The notes beneath the pieces are model-generated. The model saw only the letters and a program-made list of their open reading frames with translations, searched no databases and was not told the DNA's origin. A stretch of 64,000 nucleotides of DNA from Verrucomicrobiota bacterium (GTDB lineage: Bacteria > Verrucomicrobiota > Verrucomicrobiia > Limisphaerales > Pedosphaeraceae), in assembly GCA_021325145.1 (NCBI GenBank), contig JAJPHR010000096.1, forward strand, positions 43,201 to 107,200. The letters run 5' to 3'. The first letter of the stretch is position 1; every line of letters starts with the position of its first letter. A program made the position numbers and the translations under genes. Positions 1-10,000 of this stretch are shown piece after piece.

Positions 1-279
1 ACTTTTAACCGCGCCCTCAGCGCTTCGGAAATTCACGCCATTTATTCCGCCGACAGCGCCGGGCTGGTGCGGGCGCCTGAGTTTATCGGGGCAGGGTCTG
101 CCCCGGGGCAGTTCACGGTCAATCTGAAAGGCATGACCGGCAAAAACTTTACCCTCTACAGTTCAACCAACCTGATCAGTTGGCGATCCCGCGGCACTAT
201 TTCCAACCCCACCGGGACGGCCCAGTTTATCGACACACTCGCTCCAACGGATGAGCGGTTTTACCGCGCCTCGCAGTAA
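1..279 (+). CDS. 3' end of an exported LamG-type protein (truncated by window start)
   Basis: Frame 1 is open from the first base to a TAA at 277-279, so the start lies outside the window. The first visible residues (TFNRALSASEIHAIYSADSAG) form the last strand and helix typical of a LamG/concanavalin-like domain, where the pattern [YF]NRALS..EI..IY..G is characteristic. The remaining 65 residues look like the short C-terminal domain seen on many Verrucomicrobia exported proteins, with FTLYSSTNLISW followed near the end by ERFYRAS. The protein is therefore probably secreted or surface exposed and may bind carbohydrate. Nothing can be said about its N-terminal part. Confidence 0.72.
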   Translation, partial: TFNRALSASEIHAIYSADSAGLVRAPEFIGAGSAPGQFTVNLKGMTGKNFTLYSSTNLISWRSRGTISNPTGTAQFIDTLAPTDERFYRASQ

Positions 280-379
280 CAATTGCGACTTTGATCGGAT
301 TTGGTGTAGTGTGTGGGATGATTTTGTTGATGAAAGTGCTGGTTTCCCTTTTGTTTGGTCTCGTGATTCTTGCGCTGCT

Positions 380-772
380 TTGAAATCATTTGGCTATTTG
401 TGCGACCGTTTGTTCCTGCTGGCCTGCCTGCTTTATGCCGTGAATCGCTGGGGCCTGAAGCCGCACGTTCACAACTTCTTCCTCCACGGTTATTTCAACG
501 ATGTATTGTTGATCCCCTGCGCGCTGCCGCCGCTGCTGTTCATCCAACGGTTGCTTGGTTTGCGAGGGCACGATGGGTTGCCGACGGCCGGTGAGATCGG
601 GCTGAATCTGATTGTCTGGTCCATCCTCTTCGAAGTCATCGGCCCGCATCTGACCCGCCGGGCGACGGGTGATCCCTGGGACGTGGTCGCCTACATTGCC
701 GGCGGGATTTTCGCCGGGCTTTGGTGGCATCGCCAGGGACTGCTCCGGCGATTGTTGCCCAATGAGCTTTGA
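380..772 (+). CDS. Small hydrophobic membrane protein of unknown function
   Basis: The reading frame is open from 251, but residues before about 380 are not membrane-like, so I prefer the TTG at 380, giving 130 residues. No good ribosome binding site supports any start. Three or four hydrophobic segments are visible (LFLLACLLYAV, VLLIPCALPPLLFI, LNLIVWSILFEVI, VVAYIAGGIFAGLWW), with polar, charged loops such as TRRATGDPWD. It overlaps the downstream methyltransferase by 11 bases, suggesting translational coupling. I do not recognise a named family. A 17-residue hydrophobic reading frame (330-383) ends in the TTG region and could be a relic of a longer N-terminus in another frame. Confidence 0.55.
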   Translation: MKSFGYLCDRLFLLACLLYAVNRWGLKPHVHNFFLHGYFNDVLLIPCALPPLLFIQRLLGLRGHDGLPTAGEIGLNLIVWSILFEVIGPHLTRRATGDPWDVVAYIAGGIFAGLWWHRQGLLRRLLPNEL

Positions 773-1514
773 TTTACTGGCCCGGCACTATCGCTGGATG
801 GAGTGGGTGCTCGCCGGGAATAAGTTGCAACGCTGCCGTACCGCGTTCCTTGGACAGGTTGAAGGCGCGCGGAACATTTTGATCGCGGGGGAGGGCAACG
901 GCCGGTTCCTGGTTGAATGCCGGAGGATGCTTCCTCATGCGTTGATCACAGTGGTGGACGCCAGTGTCCGGATGCTGGCCGTGGCGCGTGACCGTCTCCA
1001 GCGATCCGGGTTGGATTGCCATGGTGTTGAATTCGTGCATGCGGACGCGTTGAGTTGGAAACCGGAGCAGTCGGCGTATGATCTTGTGGTCACGCATTTC
1101 TTCCTCGACTGTTTCCCCCGTCGACAATTGGAGCAAGTCGTAGCCAACCTCGCCCGGGGCGCTGCGCCCGGCGCGGTGTGGTTGCTCGCCGATTTTCAGG
1201 TCCCTGTCCGCGGCTTGCGGCGGTATCGGGCACTGCTCATCCACGCCTTGATGTATGCGTTCTTCCGCGTCGCGACCCAGCTTCCCGCACGGAGTCTCAG
1301 CCAGCCAGATGATTCCCTGAAAGCGCAGAATTTCACCCTCCGGGAGCGGCGCACGAGTGAATGGGATTTATTGCGCTCAGATATTTGGAGCCGCGACGAA
1401 GTTCATTCGCAACCTTTGGCTATGGGCGTTTCGGGCCGAGGAGCTGTCTCGATAGGGTGCGTCACTCCGTGCGCGCCGACGGCGGGCAGAGGACTGCCCG
1501 CCCCACCGGGATAG
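762..1514 (+). CDS. Class I SAM-dependent methyltransferase
   Basis: The start at ATG 762 (MSFDLLARHYRWMEWV) overlaps the end of the preceding membrane protein; an upstream in-frame ATG at 669 would lie entirely inside that gene. Motif I of the SAM fold is visible as NILIAGEGNGRFL (about residues 36-48), followed by the acidic end of strand 2 (VVDAS), a motif with HADALSW and motif-IV-like YDLVVTHFFLDCF. The C-terminal half has a helix-rich stretch with a GA-rich loop and LADFQVP. The substrate is unknown. The last roughly 20 codons read through a dispersed palindromic repeat (GCVTPCAPTAGRGLPAPPG), so the natural C-terminus was probably shorter and was replaced by repeat insertion. Confidence 0.75.
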   Translation: MSFDLLARHYRWMEWVLAGNKLQRCRTAFLGQVEGARNILIAGEGNGRFLVECRRMLPHALITVVDASVRMLAVARDRLQRSGLDCHGVEFVHADALSWKPEQSAYDLVVTHFFLDCFPRRQLEQVVANLARGAAPGAVWLLADFQVPVRGLRRYRALLIHALMYAFFRVATQLPARSLSQPDDSLKAQNFTLRERRTSEWDLLRSDIWSRDEVHSQPLAMGVSGRGAVSIGCVTPCAPTAGRGLPAPPG

Positions 1515-1515
1515 T
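1451..1515 (+). repeat. Dispersed palindromic repeat, copy A
   Basis: Related copies lie at 43661-43731 and 57783-57855. They share CACTCCGTGYGYG, GGCGGGCAGAGGACTGCCC and a right end resembling CCGGGATAG. The core contains a perfect hairpin, CGGGCAG/CTGCCCG around AGGA (1483-1500). Here the repeat supplies the final codons and stop of the methyltransferase gene. Confidence 0.75.
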
Positions 1516-1535
1516 TTCCAAGCTGAAAGCGGCAC

Positions 1536-1690
1536 CTAATATCGTATGAAGAAAAACTGCTGAGCGGCGCCGGGGCTTGCCTGGTTGGTAAAATTGAAAT
1601 GCCCATTGGTGTCAAAAGCATTGGTTGCGGCGGGCGTCCAATGGCTCAACGCTGAAGTCGCGTTAGAACTCGTTAACGGACAAGCTGGAT
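1536..1690 (-). pseudogene. Remnant of an exported-protein C-terminal domain
   Basis: Read on the minus strand, this stretch encodes LSHWTPAATNAFDTNGHFNF followed by TNQASPGAAQQFFFIRY and a TAG at 1536-1538. This is the characteristic end of the Verrucomicrobia C-terminal domain seen elsewhere in the window (STNL..W...F..TN). No start codon, signal peptide or upstream domain remains; the frame degenerates before about 1690 and TetR begins at 1710. It is best read as the surviving tail of a deleted exported-protein gene. Short length limits certainty. Confidence 0.5.
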
Positions 1691-1709
1691 CTCGCGCCCG
1701 ATAATGGCG

Positions 1710-2369
1710 TCAAACCGCCTTTTGCAACTGGCGTCTTCCTGGCGCGGATCCGGCCCGCCTTTTTGTCGCTGCTTTGGGAGGCTCCATGGAAATTCCAGCC
1801 ACGATGTAGCGCACTAGATTGCGAGCCCGCGTCTCGGTGTCCTCCTTCAGCACGGTCGGGATCATCAACGGGTGCAAAAAGATGGCGCTGGCGTCCTTCA
1901 GGACGTTGGCGGCTTCGTTCGAATCGACCGCCTTGAACTCGCCCGCTTCAATTCCCGCTTCGATCAATTTGCGGAAAACGTTGAAAATTTTCTCGCGGCG
2001 CTTCTCGGCGAAATCAGGCCGCAACTCGATGACGCGCCGGTAGGTTTCGTAAAACTCGGCGTCGTCGAGGAGCTTTTGCCGGCGTTTGCGATGCAGTTCG
2101 AGCACCACCGCCTCCAGCCGTTCCGACGCCGGAACCTCCCTGCCGGCAATGGTTTCCACAAATGCTTCGATTTGCGCCAGCCACTCATCGATCAGCGCGT
2201 CGAGAATTTCGGATTTGGTCCGAAAGAACCGATAGACGTTGGCGTGGGACATCTTCAGCAGGCGGGCGATGTCCATGACGGTCATCTTATCGGGACCGTA
2301 ACGCCGCAGCAGACCCTTGGCGGCTTCAAGAATCAGCTTCTGCGTCTCATTCTGCGAACCATTTTGCAT
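1710..2369 (-). CDS. TetR/AcrR-family transcriptional repressor
   Basis: The 219-residue length fits the family. The N-terminal helix-turn-helix is clear: LILEAAKGLLRRYGPDKM then VMDIARLLKMSHANVYRFF, matching the TetR pattern T..IA...G.s...lY.hF. The C-terminal ligand domain is helical and divergent, and the final 20 residues are basic and low complexity (KAATKRRAGSAPGRRQ). The gene is divergent from the efflux operon that starts at about 2480, with a shared 75-110 base control region that contains two inverted repeats over the predicted promoter. The natural inference is that it represses the pump operon, and probably itself, until a pump substrate binds. Confidence 0.88.
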   Translation of the reverse strand: MQNGSQNETQKLILEAAKGLLRRYGPDKMTVMDIARLLKMSHANVYRFFRTKSEILDALIDEWLAQIEAFVETIAGREVPASERLEAVVLELHRKRRQKLLDDAEFYETYRRVIELRPDFAEKRREKIFNVFRKLIEAGIEAGEFKAVDSNEAANVLKDASAIFLHPLMIPTVLKEDTETRARNLVRYIVAGISMEPPKAATKRRAGSAPGRRQLQKAV

Positions 2370-2397
2370 TGAATTTACATATTACAAATTTCGTCAT

Positions 2398-2425
2398 TTG
2401 ACAATAGGAACATATCAGATATTCT
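2398..2425 (+). promoter_or_regulatory. Sigma-70-type promoter of the efflux operon
   Basis: A perfect -35 TTGACA (2398-2403) is separated by 16 bases from a -10-like TATTCT (2420-2425). It points toward the adaptor gene and predicts a transcript start near 2432. Confidence 0.55.
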
Positions 2426-2439
2426 GATTTCCGAATATC
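2414..2439. promoter_or_regulatory. Inverted repeats, probable TetR operator
   Basis: Two nested dyads occur: ATCAGA/TCTGAT around TAT (2414-2428), which covers the -10 element, and GATATTC/GAATATC with an 8-base spacer (2418-2424 and 2433-2439). Position over the promoter between a TetR gene and its likely target is typical of an operator. Binding is inferred, not shown. Confidence 0.5.
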
Positions 2440-2479
2440 CGCCATGGGTTCTGGAACCCAGGGATGGTATTCTCCAAAT

Positions 2480-3892
2480 ATGCTGAAAGATGAGTATAGT
2501 GCAGTCGGGCAGAAACCTTCTCCGCCCTCGCAACGCGGCCACGCTGGCGCGGCGACCGCGCCGCCAAAACCGCACAAATCGTCCTGGGTGCTGCAAGTGT
2601 TCCTGCTGGTGATTTGTGTCCTGGGGGTATTGGGCATCGTTTGGTTTCGGAAGCGGCAGGAGGCCCGCACAAAAACGGGAATGGGGGCCATGGGCGCGCC
2701 TGTTGTTCCCGTAGTGGCGGGCATGGTGACTCAAAAGGACGTTCCCATTTATCTTGACGGTTTGGGCACCGTCCAGGCTTTCAACACCGTGACCGTGCAT
2801 GCGCGGGTCGATGGGCAGTTGCAAAAAGTTGCGTTCACCGAGGGCCAGGACGTGCATATGGGCGATTTGCTCGCGCAAATCGATCCGGCGCCCTTCCGGG
2901 CGCAACTGGCGCAGAATAAGGCCAAGAAGGCGCAGGACGAAGCGCAGCTTGCCAACGCCCAGCGCGATCTCAAGCGGGAGGCTGATCTCTATGCTGCCAA
3001 GATCGATTCGCAACAGTTGTACGACACCCAAAAGGCGCTCGTGGATCAACTGGATGCGACGGTCAAGGCGGATGAAGCCGCCATCGAGAGCGCCCAGGTC
3101 CAGCTTGATTACACCACGATAACTTCGCCTATCGAGGGCCGCACGGGCATCCGGCAGATTGACCAGGGGAACATTATTCACGCGACGGATTCAAATGGGC
3201 TGGTCGTCCTCACGCAACTGCGCCCCATCTCGGTCGCATTCACCCTGCCCGAGCAGACTCTCGAGGAAATCCACAAACAAATGGCTGGCGGTGACCTGAC
3301 CGTGCTGGCTGTGGATCGCGATAACAGCACGCCGCTGGGCGAAGGCAAGCTCGCGGTGATCGACAATCAGATCGACACAACCACGGGAACGATCAAGCTC
3401 AAAGCAACCTTTCCAAATGACGATTTGCGTTTGTGGCCCGGCCAATTCGTCAATGCCCGGCTCCGGTTGACGGTGCGCACGAATGGAATCATTGTCCCGG
3501 CCTCAGTCGTTCAGCGCGGGCCTGACGGCGCTTATGCCTTTGTAATCGTCAAGGGCACAAATAGCAGCGATTACGCAGCCAGCCCGAAAGGCCAGGTCGC
3601 CGGCAGTTCGAAACCGGACAGTGCTGCCAGTCTGAAGGATCCCGGCCCGGCTGGAACGCCGGACCCCAAGGCCAAGGGCAAAGGCGGTGCGAACCGTCCG
3701 AATCTCGTCGTTGAAATTCGGCCGATCACTGTGGCGCAAATCGAAGCGGGGGAGGCCTTGATCGACAAGGGGCTGGCTCCCGGCGAGCGGGTTGTGGTGG
3801 ACGGCCAATACAAACTGCAAGCCGGTTCGAAGGTCGTGCCATCCCAATCCGGGCAGGTCCAACCGGCGCCATCCGAAGAGCAGACGCCTTAA
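2480..3892 (+). CDS. RND efflux periplasmic adaptor (MdtA-like)
   Basis: This is a membrane fusion protein of the HlyD/MdtA class that links inner-membrane RND pumps to an outer-membrane channel. I chose ATG 2480 (MLKDEYSAV); an in-frame ATG at 2444 would add 12 residues and neither has a clear ribosome binding site. Features in order are a proline-rich cytoplasmic tail, one membrane helix (VLQVFLLVICVLGVLGIVWF), a barrel-sandwich strand (TVTVHARVDGQL..V.F.EGQDV..GDLLAQIDP), a long coiled-coil hairpin rich in Ala, Gln and Lys, and then the second lipoyl half (TTITSPIEGRTGIRQIDQGN). A Ser/Lys/Gly/Pro-rich insert follows around residues 375-405. The pumps follow 12 bases downstream. Confidence 0.88.
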   Translation: MLKDEYSAVGQKPSPPSQRGHAGAATAPPKPHKSSWVLQVFLLVICVLGVLGIVWFRKRQEARTKTGMGAMGAPVVPVVAGMVTQKDVPIYLDGLGTVQAFNTVTVHARVDGQLQKVAFTEGQDVHMGDLLAQIDPAPFRAQLAQNKAKKAQDEAQLANAQRDLKREADLYAAKIDSQQLYDTQKALVDQLDATVKADEAAIESAQVQLDYTTITSPIEGRTGIRQIDQGNIIHATDSNGLVVLTQLRPISVAFTLPEQTLEEIHKQMAGGDLTVLAVDRDNSTPLGEGKLAVIDNQIDTTTGTIKLKATFPNDDLRLWPGQFVNARLRLTVRTNGIIVPASVVQRGPDGAYAFVIVKGTNSSDYAASPKGQVAGSSKPDSAASLKDPGPAGTPDPKAKGKGGANRPNLVVEIRPITVAQIEAGEALIDKGLAPGERVVVDGQYKLQAGSKVVPSQSGQVQPAPSEEQTP

Positions 3893-3904
3893 TTTCTCCA
3901 TTTC

Positions 3905-6900
3905 GTGAGCATTTCGGAACCATTCATCCGGCGTCCTGTCGCCACCGCGCTCTTGATGGTGGGCGTGGTGTTGATGGGCATTTTGGGTTACTTGCTCCTG
4001 CCGATTTCGGCCTTGCCGCCCGTGGATTTTCCCACGATTCAGGTCACCGCCCAGTATCCCGGCGCGAGCCCGGACGTCATGGCTTCATCGGTCACCACTC
4101 CGCTGGAACGCCAGTTCGGCCAAATCAGCGGCTTGTCGCAAATGACTTCGATCAGTTCTTTCGGCAACGCCAACATCACGCTGCAATTTGTGCTTGATCG
4201 CGACATTGACGCCGCCGCCCAGGACGTGCAGGCGCAAATGAACGCCGCCGGCGGCGTGTTGCCAAAAATGCCCAGCCCGCCGACCTACAGCAAAGTCAAC
4301 CCGGCTGACACGCCCATCCTGACGCTAAAAATCACCTCGGACACGCTTCCCCTCGAAAAGGTCAACGATCTTGCAGACACCGTCCTTGCCCAAAAGTTGA
4401 GCGAAGTCAGTGGTGTGGGGTTGGTGACCATTGAAGGCAATCAGAAGCCGGCGATCCGCGTCCGAATCAATCCGGCTGCGATAGCCGCGCAGGGGTTGAG
4501 CCTGGAGGATGTGCGTTCCGCCCTGCTCCAGAATAACATCAATCAGCCCAAAGGCAGTTTCGACGGCCCGCGCCAATCCTACGCCATTGGTGCGAATGAC
4601 CAGATTTTTTCCGCGGCGGAATACAGCAAAGTTATCGTCGCTTACAAAAACGGCTCGCCGGTGCGCTTGGGCGACATCGGCCAGGTGATTGACGATGTCG
4701 AAAACGTGCGCCTGGCTGGATGGGTGGGCAGCCAACCCGCCGTCATCCTGGATATTCAACGCCAGCCGGGCGCAAACATCATCCAGACCGCCGACCGCGT
4801 GAAGGCGCTTTTGCCGCGGCTCCGCGCCTCGCTTCCGCCCTCCATCAAGATTGACATCCTCACCGACAGAACCGAGACGATCCGCGCTTCGATCAGGGAC
4901 GTGCAATTCACGTTGCTGCTCACTGTCGCCCTGGTGGTCATGGTGATCTTCGTATTTCTGCGGAAGTTCTGGGCCACGGTCATTCCCAGCGTCGCGCTGC
5001 CATTGGCGATCATTGGCACGTTCGGCGTCATGAAGCTTATTGGGTTCAGCCTCGATAATCTTTCCCTGATGGCTTTGACGATTGCGACCGGGTTTGTCGT
5101 GGACGACGCCATCGTGATGATCGAGAACATCGTGCGGTTCATCGAACTTGGCGAATCTCCCATGGAGGCGGCATTCAAAGGCGCGAAGCAAATCGGGTTC
5201 ACCGTCATTTCACTGAGCATCTCGCTCATCGCCGTGTTCATTCCCCTGCTGTTCATGACGGGCATTGTGGGGCGGTTGTTCCGGGAATTTGCCATCACGC
5301 TCAGCATATCAGTGGCGGTTTCAGCCGTGGTTTCGCTGACGCTCACTCCGATGATGTGCGCGCGGCTCTTGCAAGCCGAAGACGAGACGAAGCATGGCCG
5401 CTTCTATCATGCCACGGAACGGATGTTTCAGGCCATGCTGGGCGCTTATGATCGCGGCCTCAAATGGGTGCTGCGACACCAGCCATTCACTTTGGGCGTC
5501 GCGATCCTGACGCTGGTCGCGACGATCTGGCTCTATTTCATCGTGCCCAAGGGCCTATTGCCGCAACAGGATACGGGCTTGATTACCGGCGTCACCGACT
5601 CGGCCCAATCGATCTCCTTCAGGGCCATGGTCGAGCTTCAGCGCAAAGTGGCTGACATTGTCAGCAAGGATCCCGACGTCGTCAGCGTCGCCTCCTTCGT
5701 CGGCGGTGGCACGGTCAACGCCACGGTCAATTCCGGCAAGCTTTACATTAATCTCAAGCCGCGCGACCAGCGCAAAGCCAGCGCGAGCGAGATCATTGAC
5801 CGGCTCCGCGATGCGACGAAGGATGTCGAAGGCATTTCGTTGCTCATGCAAGCGGTGCAGGACGTGCAAATCGACAGCCGGGTCAGCCGCACGCAGTATC
5901 AGTATACGCTGGAGGATGCCAATGACATCGAGCTCGCGGAATGGGCGCCCAAACTGGTCGCGAAGCTGGGCAGCCTTCCCGAGTTGGCCGACGTGGCGAG
6001 CGATCAGCAATCGGGCGGCTTGCAGGTGAGCGTCGATGTCGATCGGCAGGCGGCGTCGCGTTACAACATTTTGCCGCAGGCCATCGACGACACGCTTTAC
6101 GATGCGTACGGGCAGCGCCAGGTTTCGACCATTTTCACCCAACTCAATCAATATCGGGTTGTGCTCGAAGCCGAACCCCGGTTCCAGCTTACGCCCGAAT
6201 CGTTGGACAAGCTCTATGTCAAGTCTTCGAGCGGCCAGATGGTTCCCTTAAGCGCCTTTGCCCGCGTCAAGACCACCACCGCGGCGCTGTCCATCACCCA
6301 CGAGGGTCAATTCCCCGCGGTTACGCTCTCGTTCAATTTGCGCCCCGGCAGTTCGCTCGGCCAGGCGGTGACCGCCATCCAGGCGGCGGAAAAAGAAATC
6401 GGGTTGCTTGAAACCGTGGTCACCAGTTTCTCCGGAAGCGCGGCGGAGTTCCGCTCTTCGCTCCAGAGCGAGCCGTTCCTGATCCTGGCGGCGATCGTCG
6501 TGATCTACATCGTGCTGGGCGTGCTCTACGAGAGCTACATCCATCCGATCACGATTCTTTCCAGCCTGCCTTCAGCGGGCGTGGGCGCGTTGCTCGCGTT
6601 GCTGGTTTGCCATACCGAACTATCGCTCATCGCGCTCATTGGCATCATCCTGCTGATCGGCATCGTGAAGAAGAACGCCATCATGATGATCGATTTTGCG
6701 CTCGATGCCGAACGCAATGAAGGTTTGCCGCCCGAAGAATCCATTTACCAGGCCTGCCTGCTTCGGTTCCGGCCCATCATGATGACCACCATGGCGGCGC
6801 TGTTGGGTGCGTTGCCGCTCGCACTGCAGGATGGCACCGGCGCGGAACTGCGCCGTCCGCTGGGCATTTCCATCGTCGGCGGTTTGCTGCTTTCCCAATT

Positions 6901-7036
6901 CATCACGTTGTACACCACGCCCGTCATTTACCTGTACCTGGATCGGCTGGGCAACTGGGTGAAGCGGTGGCGCACTTCCCCTGAAGTGCCGGCTGGCGTG
7001 CCGGTGACTCCGTCTCAACCCCTCCCGCCGGTATGA
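3905..7036 (+). CDS. RND multidrug efflux pump, HAE1 family (MdtB-like)
   Basis: At 1043 residues this is a full-length RND proton antiporter. It starts with GTG at 3905 (MSISEPFIRRPVATALLM, the usual first helix). Transmembrane helix 4 carries the proton-relay pair Asp400-Asp401 in GFVVDDAIVMIEN, and the helix 10 lysine is present in GIVKKNAIMMIDF. The porter region shows FPTIQVTAQYPGASPDV and LERQFGQISGL. Its sequence is closest in style to MdtB/MdtC and their relatives. It overlaps the next pump gene by four bases (ATGA). Two different RND subunits behind one adaptor suggest a heterotrimer like MdtB2C. No outer-membrane TolC gene is in the window, so a distant channel is needed. Confidence 0.9.
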   Translation: MSISEPFIRRPVATALLMVGVVLMGILGYLLLPISALPPVDFPTIQVTAQYPGASPDVMASSVTTPLERQFGQISGLSQMTSISSFGNANITLQFVLDRDIDAAAQDVQAQMNAAGGVLPKMPSPPTYSKVNPADTPILTLKITSDTLPLEKVNDLADTVLAQKLSEVSGVGLVTIEGNQKPAIRVRINPAAIAAQGLSLEDVRSALLQNNINQPKGSFDGPRQSYAIGANDQIFSAAEYSKVIVAYKNGSPVRLGDIGQVIDDVENVRLAGWVGSQPAVILDIQRQPGANIIQTADRVKALLPRLRASLPPSIKIDILTDRTETIRASIRDVQFTLLLTVALVVMVIFVFLRKFWATVIPSVALPLAIIGTFGVMKLIGFSLDNLSLMALTIATGFVVDDAIVMIENIVRFIELGESPMEAAFKGAKQIGFTVISLSISLIAVFIPLLFMTGIVGRLFREFAITLSISVAVSAVVSLTLTPMMCARLLQAEDETKHGRFYHATERMFQAMLGAYDRGLKWVLRHQPFTLGVAILTLVATIWLYFIVPKGLLPQQDTGLITGVTDSAQSISFRAMVELQRKVADIVSKDPDVVSVASFVGGGTVNATVNSGKLYINLKPRDQRKASASEIIDRLRDATKDVEGISLLMQAVQDVQIDSRVSRTQYQYTLEDANDIELAEWAPKLVAKLGSLPELADVASDQQSGGLQVSVDVDRQAASRYNILPQAIDDTLYDAYGQRQVSTIFTQLNQYRVVLEAEPRFQLTPESLDKLYVKSSSGQMVPLSAFARVKTTTAALSITHEGQFPAVTLSFNLRPGSSLGQAVTAIQAAEKEIGLLETVVTSFSGSAAEFRSSLQSEPFLILAAIVVIYIVLGVLYESYIHPITILSSLPSAGVGALLALLVCHTELSLIALIGIILLIGIVKKNAIMMIDFALDAERNEGLPPEESIYQACLLRFRPIMMTTMAALLGALPLALQDGTGAELRRPLGISIVGGLLLSQFITLYTTPVIYLYLDRLGNWVKRWRTSPEVPAGVPVTPSQPLPPV

Positions 7037-10000
7037 ACGACCGGAGTCCAGATTCAAACGCAGAGCAGATCGGCAGCATTTCCGAGCCGTTCATTCGCCG
7101 CCCGGCGGGGACCTCGCTGCTGGCCATTGGTCTGTTTTTTTTGGGGATTGTGGCGTATCGCTCGCTGCCGGTTGCGCCCATGCCGCGAATCGACTCGCCG
7201 ATGGTTTCGGTTTCCGCCAGCCTGCCGGGCGCTGATCCGGCGACCGTCGCATCCTCTCTCGCCGCGCCGCTGGAACGCCGCCTCGGCCAGATTGCGGGCG
7301 TGAACGAAATGACTTCAGCCAGCACGCTGGGCAGTTGCAGCATCACGCTCCAGTTCGATCTGAATCGGAACGTGGATGGCGCGGCCCGCGACGTGCAGGC
7401 GGCCATCAATGCCGCCGCTGCCGATTTGCCCATCAACCTTCCCGGCCCGCCCACCTATCGCAAAGTCAATCCCGCCGATGCCCCGATCATGATCCTGGCG
7501 ATGACGTCCGACACGTTGCCTGGCGTGAAGATCTTCGAGTACGGGGACAATATCGTGGGCCAGAAACTCAGCCAGGTCGAAGGCGTGAGCCAGGCTTTTA
7601 TCGTCGGCGCGGACAAGTCGGCTGTGCGCGTGCAAATCAATCCCGCCGCGCTGGCTTCGACCGGCATCAGTCTCGAGCAGGTCCGCGCCATGCTGGGGCA
7701 GGTGAATGTGGACGAACCCAAGGGCAGCCTCGACGGATCGAAGATTTCCTACACCGTTACGAGCAACGACCAACTCGTCGATGCCGACGATTATCAAAAG
7801 CTCATCCTTACTCAAAAGCAGGGAGTGCCGGTCAAACTTAGCGCGCTCGGCAACGTCATTGAAGGCGTCGAAAACGACCGTTCGGGTGGCTGGTTTGGAA
7901 CGAACCGCGCGGTGCTGGTGATTGTGTTCAAACAGGCCGGCGCGAACGTGATTGATACGGTGGACCGCATCAAGAAAGTGATGCCCGACGTGGAAAAATG
8001 GCTGCCGCCCACGATCAAGTTTTCACCGGTCAGTGACCGTACTCAAACGATCCGGGCTTCGGTCAACGACGTTCAGTTTTCCCTGGTGTTGAGCATTTCG
8101 CTGGTGGTGCTCGTCATTTTCCTGTTCCTGCGCCGTTTTTGGCCCACGTTCATCGCCAGCGTCACCGTGCCGCTGGCCCTGGCCGGCACCGCGGCGCTCA
8201 TGTATGTGCTCCACTACAGTTTGGACAATCTTTCCCTGATGGCCATCACCATCTCCGTTGGTTTCGTGGTCGATGACGCCATTGTCGTGATTGAAAACGT
8301 TTTCCGTTTCATTGAGCACGGTGACAGACCCATGCAGGCAGCGCTGAAAGGCGCGCGGCAAATTGGGTTTACGGTCATATCCATGAGCACTTCGTTGGTG
8401 GCGGTTTTCATCCCCTTGCTCTTCATGGGCGGATTGGTCGGGCGCATTTTCCATGAGTTCGCGGTGACGCTGAGTATCGCGGTCCTGGTCTCCGGGGTGA
8501 TTTCGTTGACGCTGACGCCCATGCTGTGCTCGCGCTTCCTCAAGAGTGAAAGCTCTTATGGGCCGCCGAACCTGGTTTATCGAATGAGCGAGCGGGGATT
8601 CGACCTCTTTCTGGGTGTGTACGAGCGGGGACTCAGGTGGGTTTTGCGCCACCAGATATTTGTGCTGGGCCTGGCGGTCTTGACGATGGTGGCCACCTTC
8701 TGGCTCTACACGACGGTGCCCAAGGGGTTTTTGCCACAGCAGGATACCGGCGTGCTCCAAGGCACTGTCGAGGCGTCACAGGACATTTCTTTCGCGGCCA
8801 TGGCGGACTTGCAATCCCGGGTGGCCAAAATCGTGCTCGACGATCCGGATGTGGATACGCTGGCCGGGTTTGTGGGCGGGAGCGGCCCGGGCGGCAACAC
8901 GGTCAACAACGGCCGCATGTTCATCACGCTCAAGCCGCACGGCGAAAGGAAGTCAACCGCCACACAGGTCATCGACCGTTTGCGGCCGAAATTGGCGCGT
9001 GTGCCCGGCGCCACGCTTTTCCTCCAGCCGTCGCAGGACGTGCGCGTTGGCGGGCGGGTCGGCAAGGCGCAATTCCAGTATTCCCTGACGGCGAGCGATC
9101 TCAACGAACTCAACCATTGGTCCGCAGCTCTGATGGACAAACTCCGCCACACTCGCGAACTCAAGGACGTCAACAGCGATCAGCAGACCGGCGGTTTGCA
9201 AGCCAACGTCGTGGTTGATCGCGACGCCGCTTCCCGCCTCGGCATATCGCCGGCCCTGATTGACAACACGCTCTACGACGCATTCGGCCAGCGGCAGGTC
9301 TCAACTATTTACGAGCGCTACAACCAGCACCATGTGATTCTGGAAGTTGATCCCAAGTTCCAGTTGGACCCCTCGGCGTTGCAGAAAATTTTTGTCACCT
9401 CCACCAACGGCCAGCAGGTGCCACTGGCCGCCGTGGCCAAATTTCAGCCGGGCAACGCCTTTTTGTCCGTCAACCACCAGGGCCAGTTTCCGGCCGTGAC
9501 GCTTTCCTTCAATCTCGGGCCGGGAGTGGCGCTCGGCGATGCGACAGAAATTGTCAAGAAGGCCACGGATGAGTTGCGAATGCCCTCGAGCGTGCAAGGC
9601 AGCTTCCAGGGCACCGCGCAGGTCTTTCAAGCGTCGCTTTCGAGCATACCGCTGCTGATCGCCGCCGCTTTGATTACCGTTTATGTCGTGCTCGGGATGC
9701 TCTATGAGAGCCTGATCCATCCCATTACGATTCTTTCCACGCTGCCTTCCGCCGGCGTGGGGGCGCTGCTGGCCCTGATGCTCTGCGGTTCCGAGCTTTC
9801 GCTCGTCTCGTTCATCGGCATCATCCTGCTGATGGGCATCGTCAAGAAAAATGCCATCATGATGGTCGATTTCGCGCTCGACGCCGAACGGTCGGAGGGG
9901 CTTTCACCCGAGGACGCGGTGTATAAAGCCTGCATCATCCGTTTCCGCCCCATCATGATGACCACGATGTGCGCGTTGCTTGGCGCGCTGCCGCTCGCCA

